This document shows positions 56,910 through 64,000 of a DNA stretch of 64,000 nt, piece by piece. Source of the DNA: Cryomorphaceae bacterium (GTDB taxonomy: Bacteria; Bacteroidota; Bacteroidia; Flavobacteriales_D; Sanyastnellaceae); the NCBI GenBank assembly GCA_016124575.1, contig WGNM01000027.1, positions 1 through 64,000 on the forward strand, written 5' to 3'. The notes under the pieces are model-generated. The model saw only the letters and a program-made list of their open reading frames with translations, did no database searches and was not told the origin of the DNA. Numbering within the stretch: the stretch's first letter is position 1; each line of letters starts with the position of its first letter. The position numbers and the translations under genes were made by a program.

Positions 56910-58625
56910 ATGGGAGTGATGAGAACAATCTTCGTCTTACTAAGTATATCCGCAATTTTGGAAACATCGGCCCAGCAAGGGACACGGACAGGATTGCGAT
57001 CACCTTTGGACATACCATTGAACCTCAGTGGCAACTTCGGAGAATTCCGCAGCAATCATTTTCACACCGGTTTGGACATCAAGACCCAGGGGAAAGAAGG
57101 ATTGAAAGTGTATGCATCGCAGGCAGGGACAGTAAGCAGAGTAAAAGTAGGGCCCTATGGATTTGGGAATGCCTTGTACATTGACCATCCGAGCGGATTG
57201 ACCACAGTATATGCCCACCTGCAGTCGTTCAGTCCCAAGATCGATTCACTATTGAAAGCCGAGCAGTACAGGCGGCAGACCTGGGAAATAGAATGGTACC
57301 CCGAACCGAATACACTTTTCGTTGATTCATCAGAAGTGATAGGACGGAGTGGCAATTCAGGCAGCAGCGGGGGTCCGCATTTGCACTATGAAATAAGAGA
57401 AACTGCTACAGAGTTCCCCTTGAATCCATTGTTATGGGATTTTGCTGTTGCCGATCATCAGGCACCCGTTATCAAAGGATTGTATGTGATACCCGTAGCT
57501 GACACCAGTGAAGTTGCTGGTAGTAGTCAAGAGCTTTATTTACCAACCGTGAATACAACCGGCAAAGTGACCCTTCAGCAGAAAGGAGTGATAGACATAT
57601 CGGGTCCGATAGGCCTAGGTATTCACACCATCGACGTTTTGGATGGCAATTCAAATCTGTGTGGTATTTACTCCATAGTTATGAGATTGGACGGAGAAGA
57701 AGTTTACAAACAAGAAATGGACATCCTTGATTTTTCAGCCAACCGTTTTCTCAACGCCCATGCCCTGTATCCCGCATTCAAAAAGAAGAAGTCTAGCGTG
57801 CACAAAACCTACAGACTTCCATACAACAGGTTGCCCATTTATAAGACCATACGAGATAACGGACAGATTCAGCTGCAAGACGACCAAGTTCACACCTTAG
57901 CAGTAGAAGTTAAAGACGTGCACGGCAACAAATCGAGCTGCAGCATTGACATCCGCCGCGTGAGGCGAAAAGCACAAAGTGCACACACTGATTTATCACC
58001 TCGGGGAGTAAAGAAATTCAAGTATGATGTTGTAAATACCTTGCGGACAGATAGTTGCAATATTTATATGCCAGAAGGCAGATTGTATGACGACGCCTAC
58101 GTATGGATTGCGCCTCGCAAAGGAGAGGCCACCTTGTATTCAATGTTGTACGAGATTGGCGACAGGATGACCCCATTGCAGGATACGTATGTCATTAAAA
58201 TAAAGACCAGAGAAGTAGCGGCTGGGAAAGAAGATAAATTGGTAATAATGCGGTATGACGGCTCAAAGTATATATCGTTAGGAGGAGATTATAAGTTAGG
58301 GTGGATGATATTGGAAACCAAAGAGTTTGGAGTTTATTGTGTTGGGATAGACGACATATCGCCGACCATAAAGCAGCGAGAATTTGTTTTGCCAAAGACT
58401 GGAGACAAAGCTCAGATTTCATTTAATATTTCGGATAATTTATCGGGGATATCTCATTATGAGGCCAAGGCAGACGGAGAGTGGGTGCGAATGCATTGGG
58501 ATCCTAAGCGAGCCTTGTTGTGGTATGACGCCAGTGATCGGAAGATAACATCGAGTACCAAGCGATTTGAATTGAAAGTTTGGGATGAGCGCGGCAACGT
58601 CAGAGAGTGGGTGAATACGCCATAA
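56910..58625 (+). CDS. Exported M23 family metallopeptidase
   Basis: 571 residues. Signal peptide (cut near TSA|QQ). The LytM/M23 domain covers about 35-175 and has zinc ligands H52 and D56 in NHFHTGLDIK, plus H157/H159 in PHLHYEIR. A long beta-rich, Ig-like part follows with no other recognised domain. It probably trims peptidoglycan cross-bridges at the cell wall. The protein may start at ATG 56910 or at 56919. The DUF2007 gene begins 17 bases after its stop. Confidence 0.93.
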   Translation: MGVMRTIFVLLSISAILETSAQQGTRTGLRSPLDIPLNLSGNFGEFRSNHFHTGLDIKTQGKEGLKVYASQAGTVSRVKVGPYGFGNALYIDHPSGLTTVYAHLQSFSPKIDSLLKAEQYRRQTWEIEWYPEPNTLFVDSSEVIGRSGNSGSSGGPHLHYEIRETATEFPLNPLLWDFAVADHQAPVIKGLYVIPVADTSEVAGSSQELYLPTVNTTGKVTLQQKGVIDISGPIGLGIHTIDVLDGNSNLCGIYSIVMRLDGEEVYKQEMDILDFSANRFLNAHALYPAFKKKKSSVHKTYRLPYNRLPIYKTIRDNGQIQLQDDQVHTLAVEVKDVHGNKSSCSIDIRRVRRKAQSAHTDLSPRGVKKFKYDVVNTLRTDSCNIYMPEGRLYDDAYVWIAPRKGEATLYSMLYEIGDRMTPLQDTYVIKIKTREVAAGKEDKLVIMRYDGSKYISLGGDYKLGWMILETKEFGVYCVGIDDISPTIKQREFVLPKTGDKAQISFNISDNLSGISHYEAKADGEWVRMHWDPKRALLWYDASDRKITSSTKRFELKVWDERGNVREWVNTP

Positions 58626-58642
58626 AATTGTACCTTAAGGAC

Positions 58643-58996
58643 ATGAAACACCCCGTATTGATGAGGACCTTTACAATGCCGCAGGAAGCTTATATGGCAA
58701 AATTGGCACTTGAGAGCAGAGGCATAGAGGTAAAATTGGAGGATGAATTAACGGTTCAGGTCTTGAATTTTTATTCGAATGCCATTGGCGGAATAAAGTT
58801 ATTTGTTGAAGCTGACCGAGCAGCGTTTGCTTATCGCATATTGGTAGAAGACGGATATGAGGATGGCGAAAACTTGATGGAGCAGACCGCTTTTGAATCG
58901 GATCAGAATCAACAGCGTAGTGCTATTGTTTTGAAGATTGTGAAGATCGTTTTTTTGGTCGCCATGGTTGTGTTTATTTTCATGCTTTTTAAATAG
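58643..58996 (+). CDS. DUF2007 protein with C-terminal membrane anchor
   Basis: 117 residues from the ATG at 58643; an upstream start inside the peptidase gene gives no family likeness. The DUF2007 (putative signal-transducing) domain is seen in LMRTFTMPQEAYMAKLALES, then GIEVKLEDE and GIKLFVEADRAAFAYRIL. A single C-terminal helix (about 97-116) anchors it in the membrane. It is likely co-transcribed with the M23 gene. Confidence 0.85.
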   Translation: MKHPVLMRTFTMPQEAYMAKLALESRGIEVKLEDELTVQVLNFYSNAIGGIKLFVEADRAAFAYRILVEDGYEDGENLMEQTAFESDQNQQRSAIVLKIVKIVFLVAMVVFIFMLFK

Positions 58997-58997
58997 T

Positions 58998-59684
58998 TCA
59001 CATCTTGGTGATTCTAGAGCTTATTATTTTTCCTTCATGAATTTGATATAGCGTGAACGGGTTGAAATCAGATATATTGACGCAACCGATTTCAACGAGA
59101 GCTGCATCTTCAGAAGAAATGTACATATCGGGAGTATTTGGCATGAAACCATAGTGCAGCGGACGTTCAACATTTCTCCATACGTTTAGATAGGGAAGCT
59201 CATTTCGTTTGTCGCGCCAGATCAGTGCGGCAGCTCCTTCGATGTCTGTAAGGATACGATAATCATCGAATTCATTTAGCGCAGCAAAAATCACTTTCGA
59301 GTCGATATTTAGGTTTTCATGATTGAAGACTGCATTATTCAGAAGTGCGTAGTGATCGATCAAGTTTTTGAAGTTAGATATTGTACCATTGTGCGCACCG
59401 ATAACATCGCCGAAATGAAAAGGGTGAGCATTTTCGATAGACACATTTCCCACACTAGCCGCTCTGGTATGTCCGATAAACAGGTTAGTAGGGGGCGGGT
59501 TGAACGACAAAGCGAGCGATTTGGAGAAAGGGCCGAGTGCTTTCGAGATGTGAGGATATTGTGAAATCGTTTCAGCGAAGAATCCGGCAGAGTCGGTGCC
59601 GCGCGATTCGTTGAGAGCGAACAGGGTAGAAAGAATACTGGGCGAGATTTGGGATTGGGATGAGAAGGCGAGGAGGCCGCACAT
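58998..59684 (-). CDS. Class II glutamine amidotransferase-like protein
   Basis: 228 residues, Ntn-hydrolase fold. The N-terminal catalytic Cys2 (MCGLLAF) and blocks RGTDSAGFF, FIGHTRAAS, and HPFHFGDVIGAHNGTI are typical of GATase_2 domains. There is no synthase domain, so it would be a stand-alone glutaminase-like enzyme of unknown role. It runs divergently from the palindrome array upstream. Confidence 0.85.
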   Translation of the reverse strand: MCGLLAFSSQSQISPSILSTLFALNESRGTDSAGFFAETISQYPHISKALGPFSKSLALSFNPPPTNLFIGHTRAASVGNVSIENAHPFHFGDVIGAHNGTISNFKNLIDHYALLNNAVFNHENLNIDSKVIFAALNEFDDYRILTDIEGAAALIWRDKRNELPYLNVWRNVERPLHYGFMPNTPDMYISSEDAALVEIGCVNISDFNPFTLYQIHEGKIISSRITKM

Positions 59685-59713
59685 AGAGTGATGATTTTGG
59701 AAAAACTAAGATA

Positions 59714-60008
59714 GTTTATCCGCAGTTCTGTAAAACACATTTTATACAATCGCGGATAGGGGGAAGCTGGGGTCTAGTTTTTCAGTGATTTTTGGTGTAA
59801 ACAGAGGTAACCAGCGATAACCAGAGGTAGGTTTATCCGCCTTTCTGTAAAACACATTTTATACAAATGCGGATAGGGAGGGAGCTGGAGTCTAGTTTTT
59901 CAGTGAAATAGGCGCAAACAGCCTGAACTGCAAGCAGTTTATCCGCCTTTCTGTAAAATACATTTTATACAAATGCGGATAGGGGGGCTGTGGTCAAATT
60001 TTCCAGTG
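59714..60008. repeat. Three tandem copies of a TATCCGC palindromic element
   Basis: Imperfect palindromes at 59714-59762, 59831-59878 and 59937-59986, each GTTTATCCGC...GCGGATAGGG with inner TGTAAAA and TTTTATACA arms. Each is followed by a related tail (AGCTGGGGTCTAGTTTTTCAG in the first two; diverged in the third). Spacing is 117 and 106 bp. They fill the 391-bp gap between the amidotransferase and the sulfide oxidoreductase genes. The look is that of REP or MITE-like elements. Confidence 0.85.
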
Positions 60009-60075
60009 TGATATAAGTTACAAATCGCCTCAATTACTTTTCGTTGCTTACACTCAATTTATAACCCGCCATCAA

Positions 60076-61338
60076 ATGAAGTCAAATCATCAAATTGTTA
60101 TTATCGGAGGTGGAACTGCCGGTATTATGGTAGCTTCTCAACTATTGAAGAAAGATTCAAAACTCGATATCGCGATAATAGAACCGTCAGATAAACATTT
60201 TTATCAGCCAGCATGGACATTGGTAGGTGCAGGTACCTATGACATGGCGAAAACTGAAAGACCTATGTCTTCTGTTATGCCAAGTGGGGTAAGTTGGATT
60301 AAAGAGTATGCCGATAGTTTTCAGCCCGAAGAAAATGCCATAACCATGAAATCAGGATTAAAACTGAACTATGAAGTCCTTGTTGTAGCCCCCGGTTTGG
60401 TTATGGATACTTCTTTAATTGAGGGGCTTACAGAATCTTTAGGGAAAGGTGTAGTATGTTCCAATTACACCAACCCAGAACATACATGGGAAGTGCTAAA
60501 GAATTTTAAAGGTGGCAATGCTGTTTTTACTCAGCCTACAACACCTATAAAATGTGGAGGAGCGCCTCAGAAGATGGCATATATGGCTGCCGATTATTTT
60601 AGGAAAAATGACTTACAGTCTAAAACGAATGTTGTTTTAGCTATGCCAGGCTCTGTGATTTTTGGTGTGAAGCCTATTGCAGAAACTCTTATGGAAGTAA
60701 TCCACCGCTACAATATTCATTTCAAACCTTTTTATGCACCAGTCAAGATAGACGGAGAGAACAGAATAGTAACTTTTAAAAGCGTGGCGCCTAGTGAAAA
60801 TCAGTGTGTTGTGAATGAAGGGAATGTTTTGAAAGAGACATTGTCTGGCTCGAGCAGTATTGAAATGCCATTTGATATGCTTCACCTGGCCCCACCGCAA
60901 ACAGCACCTAAGTTTATCAAAGAATCCTCTTTGGTGAATGAGGCGGGTTGGTTAAATGTTGATACAGGCACACTACAACATAAAACGTATCAGAACATTT
61001 TTGGACTAGGCGATGTGGCCGCACTTCCGACTGCAAAAACAGGAGCTGCAATACGCAAACAAGTGCCAGTTGTTGTCGATAATGTGCGTCAAATATTAAG
61101 TCATCAAAGACTTGGTGCAAAAACATACAACGGCTATTCATCTTGTCCATTGGTTACCGGTTATGGCAAAATGGTGCTAGCTGAATTCGATTACCAAAAC
61201 AACTTTATCCCTGATCCGAAACTAAAACAAATGCTTGTTTTTAATTCAAACAAAGAGCATTGGCGTTTGTGGATGTTGAAGAAGTATATTTTACCAAGTT
61301 TGTATTGGAACAAGATGATGAAAGGCGAAGATGTATAA
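60076..61338 (+). CDS. sqr: Sulfide:quinone oxidoreductase, type II-like
   Basis: 420 residues. FAD-binding GGGTAGIMVASQLL at the N-terminus and a second dinucleotide site (IFGLGDVAALPTAKTGAAIR) near 310. The redox cysteines C160 (TPIKCGGAPQKM) and C357 (SSCPLVTGYG) match the type II SQR pair. The C-terminus is amphipathic, for membrane attachment. It passes electrons from sulfide to quinone, for detoxification or energy. No sulfur genes are adjacent apart from the rhodanese far away at 29347. Confidence 0.9.
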   Translation: MKSNHQIVIIGGGTAGIMVASQLLKKDSKLDIAIIEPSDKHFYQPAWTLVGAGTYDMAKTERPMSSVMPSGVSWIKEYADSFQPEENAITMKSGLKLNYEVLVVAPGLVMDTSLIEGLTESLGKGVVCSNYTNPEHTWEVLKNFKGGNAVFTQPTTPIKCGGAPQKMAYMAADYFRKNDLQSKTNVVLAMPGSVIFGVKPIAETLMEVIHRYNIHFKPFYAPVKIDGENRIVTFKSVAPSENQCVVNEGNVLKETLSGSSSIEMPFDMLHLAPPQTAPKFIKESSLVNEAGWLNVDTGTLQHKTYQNIFGLGDVAALPTAKTGAAIRKQVPVVVDNVRQILSHQRLGAKTYNGYSSCPLVTGYGKMVLAEFDYQNNFIPDPKLKQMLVFNSNKEHWRLWMLKKYILPSLYWNKMMKGEDV

Positions 61339-61382
61339 CTCAGCCATTCATGACGCTCCAAAAAACACTCTTTCTTGGGTTA

Positions 61383-62252
61383 CTAACTCGAGGGAATTCC
61401 CCATGATTCATTAAGCAGACTGAAGGTGATGCCAACTTCGAATTTTCGAACGGTATCAAATATTCCAAAGAATGAAAACTCATCGAGATATTTCTGGACA
61501 TACGGCATTGCTACACCGAAATGGATAGTTGAGATTTTCGATTGAAAATTCTCGAGAATACCGACAAGAGCTCCTTCTTTTCGTGATTTTTTCAAATCGA
61601 TTTTGGGCACTGAGTGTCGTGAATGCCGGTTTAGTTTTTTGAGGAAATATCTTCGTCGTGCCATGCTTTTGTCTTTCAAATTCAACTCTTGTTCCCATTT
61701 ATAGTTCTTTTGAGAATGAATTAGAATTGGTCGATGCACCGTCGTTGGATTTTCTTTTTGGAAAGTTCTCAAAGCTGATGCAATGGTTACCTTCTGCGGG
61801 GTTTTACCTTTCGGTCTTTTCCCGATTAACGACACATTTGCACACAGTTCGGCTTGAACTTCAAATAGATTGAACTCAACCATTTTAATGAGCGTTTGTC
61901 CCATAGCAAGTCTCAGTTTATGCATCATAAACCACACGCTTTCATAGCGTTTCATGTTTAGTCTGCGTTGCATTTCTGATGCTGATATGTTAGCCTTTGA
62001 TGAGCTCAAAATTAAAATAGCTTTGAACCATGTACTTATCGGTAAATTACTGTGCATCAATATGGTCTGGCTTTTCAAGGTTATGGGCTTTGAGCATTTT
62101 TTGCATTTCCACTGCCAAGATGATTGAAACCAATAATGGCTTTTAGATTTGCATCCTGAACATTGAATTCCGGTTTTTTCACGCAATGTTTTGAAGTATT
62201 CGCGAGAATCGTCTTCATTTTCTGCGATTTTTTTTAAGGTCTGAAGGTCCAT
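61383..62252 (-). CDS. IS1595/ISXO2-type transposase, catalytically degenerate
   Basis: 289 residues. The N-terminal zinc ribbon has C31/C34 and C50/C53, followed by the conserved helical region ISASEMQRRLNMKRYESVWF typical of IS1595/ISXO2. The DDE block is changed: where V-E-(V/L)-D-E-x-Y is expected, VEFNLFEV (residues 125-132) stands, so the first catalytic Asp and Glu are missing. The late YVQKYLDEFSF matches the end of the family domain. The frame is intact, so either a domesticated protein or an early stage of decay. No matching left inverted repeat is seen. Confidence 0.7.
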   Translation of the reverse strand: MDLQTLKKIAENEDDSREYFKTLREKTGIQCSGCKSKSHYWFQSSWQWKCKKCSKPITLKSQTILMHSNLPISTWFKAILILSSSKANISASEMQRRLNMKRYESVWFMMHKLRLAMGQTLIKMVEFNLFEVQAELCANVSLIGKRPKGKTPQKVTIASALRTFQKENPTTVHRPILIHSQKNYKWEQELNLKDKSMARRRYFLKKLNRHSRHSVPKIDLKKSRKEGALVGILENFQSKISTIHFGVAMPYVQKYLDEFSFFGIFDTVRKFEVGITFSLLNESWGIPSS

Positions 62253-62295
62253 TTTGTGTTCTAGTTTGCACGAATGTAGGACAGAAGAATGCAGG

Positions 62296-62342
62296 TTTGA
62301 CAGCGACTTTGTGGATGTAAGCTAGAATTTTGTGTGTGTCGG
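62296..62342. repeat. IS-end-like motif upstream of the transposase
   Basis: TGACAGCGACTTTGTGGATG at 62298, then TTTTGTGTGTGTCG, closely matching 27713-27760. It sits 45 bases beyond the transposase start, where the inverted repeat of an insertion sequence is expected. Confidence 0.55.
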
Positions 62343-62371
62343 AATTATGGTTTTGAGGCTGCATTTATTAG

Positions 62372-62418
62372 CCTATCCGCAATCGTATAATTCGAATTTT
62401 ATAACACTGCGGATAAAA
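62372..62418 (-). repeat. Fourth TATCCGC palindrome, inverted orientation
   Basis: CCTATCCGC at 62372 and GCGGATAAAAT up to 62418, with a diverged AT-rich centre. Read on the minus strand it has the same arms as the array at 59714, so the segment with the oxidoreductase and the transposase lies between inverted copies. Confidence 0.7.
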
Positions 62419-62426
62419 TGGTTCTC

Positions 62427-62434
62427 TACTTTTG
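62427..62434 (+). promoter_or_regulatory. -7 element TACTTTTG
   Basis: Exact TAnnTTTG match 22 bases before the ATG at 62457. Confidence 0.45.
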
Positions 62435-62456
62435 CTTTTATCACTATTTTTCATCC

Positions 62457-64000
62457 ATGCTTTCAAAACCAGAACAATCCGCCCTCCGCGCCGACATTTT
62501 CCGCCACCTCGATGGTATCGTCACAGCCCCGATAGCTTTCGCCCTTCACAACAACAATGTCACTGCCTCTATTCTCCAGAAAGGAATTGTAAATGTGTCT
62601 GACCTCGCTGCCGAATTCAAAGCAAATGAGGGCTATCTGAACGTTGCACTGCGTGTGCTTGCTTCTCAAGGTTGGTTAAACCAAATCGTGAATAACGAAA
62701 CAAACCAAGTTCAATACGCGTGTAACCAAAAATCTGAGATCGCTTTCTCACTGTTTTATCTCTACACAGACATCGTTGACCTAATGACAATCTCTGGAAA
62801 ACACCATCCCAGAAAGTTTTCAGTAGATGCCTTCAACGCGATGGAGAAGATTTGTGTGAATTATCAAAACAATTTCGGACTTCCATCTGGCTCGGGTCAA
62901 ATTGAACAAGAGGTGCAAAATCAAGTGCTGAAGCACATAGAAGGGGCGCTGATAGGACCAACAATCGTCCATCTGGGTATGGGTGGGATGTTCCATAAAT
63001 ATTTTATGGAGGCCTCTTTCCGGGCCGATGAATACCACGAAAATCCTGAAAGTTTCCATAAACTGCTGAAATTCTTCTCTTACTTGGGTTGGTTTAAGCA
63101 AAAAAATGAAACCTTTCAATTCACGGATCGTGGACTATTCTTCGCTCGCAGAGCAAGTTCATATGGTGTCACGGTTTCTTATTTACCGATGTTCAGACAT
63201 GCTCAAGATTTTATCTTTGGCGACGCCAAGAAACTCAGAGAACTGTCGGATGGCGAAGATGAAAAGCATGTGGATCGTGCTATGAACGTGTGGGGAAGTG
63301 GTGGCGCTCACGCTACTTACTTCAAAAGAATTGATGAAATCGTTATTGAACTGTTTAACCGCCCTATCGAAGATCAACCGAAGGGGATACTCGACATGGG
63401 GTGCGGAAATGGTGCTTTTCTCGAACATTTGTTTGAAGTCATTGAACAACGGACAAGTAGAGGTAAAATACTTGATGAATATCCTCTTTTCCTAGTTGGC
63501 GCTGATTACAATGAAGCAGCTCTGAAAATTACAAGGGCGAATCTCATCAAAGCCGATATCTGGGCAAAGGTTGTTTGGGGTGATATCGGTCGGCCAGATC
63601 TGCTAGCGGCTGACTTAAAAGAAAACTACGGAATCGATCTTGGAACTCTCTTAAATGTTCGCACTTTCCTCGATCACAACCGTATTTGGGAAGATCCTAT
63701 TGAACATACTGCGAATAGAGAAAGTCTGTCAACAGGTGCTTTTGTGCATAGAGGTGCGCGAATCGCTAACAATGCTGTCGAAGATAATCTATTGGCTCAC
63801 TTCAAAAAATGGGCGCCTTATGTTCAGAAATTCGGATTGCTTGTGATCGAACTTCATACCATTCCCCCAGAAATAACAGCGAAAAACATAGGAATTACCC
63901 CAGCCACGGCTTACGATGCAACGCATGGGTTCTCTGACCAATATATAGTGGAACCGGAGGTGTTTCTAAAGGTTGCGGGAGAAGCAGGACTTTATCCGGA
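62457..64000 (+). CDS. AprA-like class I methyltransferase (cut by window end)
   Basis: The ATG at 62457 opens a frame that runs to the window end (over 510 residues, no stop seen). Two winged-helix-like parts (about residues 10-85 and 205-260) precede the methyltransferase. Motif I is GILDMGCGNGAFLEHLFE (near 312), followed by PLFLVGADYNEAALKITRAN, WGDIGRPDLLAADL, LNVRTFLDHNR and HGFSDQYIVEPEVFLKVAGE. These late blocks match the methyltransferase of AprA-type polyketide loading modules, which also occurs as a stand-alone protein. Substrate is unknown. Confidence 0.8.
   Translation, partial: MLSKPEQSALRADIFRHLDGIVTAPIAFALHNNNVTASILQKGIVNVSDLAAEFKANEGYLNVALRVLASQGWLNQIVNNETNQVQYACNQKSEIAFSLFYLYTDIVDLMTISGKHHPRKFSVDAFNAMEKICVNYQNNFGLPSGSGQIEQEVQNQVLKHIEGALIGPTIVHLGMGGMFHKYFMEASFRADEYHENPESFHKLLKFFSYLGWFKQKNETFQFTDRGLFFARRASSYGVTVSYLPMFRHAQDFIFGDAKKLRELSDGEDEKHVDRAMNVWGSGGAHATYFKRIDEIVIELFNRPIEDQPKGILDMGCGNGAFLEHLFEVIEQRTSRGKILDEYPLFLVGADYNEAALKITRANLIKADIWAKVVWGDIGRPDLLAADLKENYGIDLGTLLNVRTFLDHNRIWEDPIEHTANRESLSTGAFVHRGARIANNAVEDNLLAHFKKWAPYVQKFGLLVIELHTIPPEITAKNIGITPATAYDATHGFSDQYIVEPEVFLKVAGEAGLYP

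Noticed and set aside
59714-60008. Integron attC sites
   Set aside because: The palindromes lack the RYYYAAC/GTTRRRY core sites and no integrase gene is seen.

Overview
The window looks like chromosome from a member of the Bacteroidota, most likely the Flavobacteriia/Cryomorphaceae-like group. The evidence is a 289-residue primary sigma factor of Bacteroidota type, a lipoprotein TamA (TamL), a GWxTD-domain protein, a giant surface protein ending in a type IX secretion (T9SS) sorting domain, DUF4476, DUF547 and DUF2007 proteins, and many start regions carrying the Bacteroidota -7 promoter element TAnnTTTG. Species cannot be resolved by eye.

Layout. 1-610: an array of about 101-bp direct repeats with terminator-like hairpins, ending at a minus-strand tRNA-Ser(UGA). 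719-5213: GWxTD protein, family 2 glycosyltransferase and ComEC. 5206-10184: small proteins, a receiver with Asp replaced by Glu, HMG-CoA lyase, a ZIP transporter/methyltransferase pair, and a SiaB-SiaC partner-switch pair. 10235-16350: a large ABCG-like transporter and three exported proteins. 16365-24933: core genes (AlkA-type glycosylase, rpoD, pnp, rpsO, accD, tamL, an rRNA/tRNA methyltransferase). 24930-34395: acyltransferase, DEAD-box helicase, nucleoside phosphorylase, rhodanese, acyl-CoA dehydrogenase, Na+/solute symporter, NlpC/P60 peptidase. 34614-42149: one 2511-residue secreted protein. 42291-58996: priA, PLP protein, DUF1015, a sensor kinase/regulator pair, serC-serA, a flippase, rny-zapA and an M23 peptidase. 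59685-64000: an accessory-looking stretch with palindromic repeats, a sulfide:quinone oxidoreductase, a degenerate IS1595/ISXO2-type transposase and a methyltransferase cut by the window end.

How genes work together. serC and serA give two of the three steps of serine synthesis. The ATPase-like SiaB and its phospho-target SiaC form a two-gene signalling unit without the usual SiaA/SiaD partners nearby. The kinase at 46826 and regulator at 48741 overlap and form a two-component system. rpsO-pnp keeps a widely conserved order with a hairpin between the genes. The flippase and GT2 suggest surface polysaccharide work at separate loci.

Most noteworthy: the giant protein (about 23 HYR/Ig-like repeats, a four-repeat higher-order period, and a pair of homologous non-repeat domains bracketing the array); the tRNA-linked repeat array with alternative terminator arms; and the TATCCGC palindromes that bracket the sulfide oxidoreductase/transposase segment. 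I did not find a clear new defence or mobile system. All assignments come from reading the sequence and recalled family motifs; no database search was possible.
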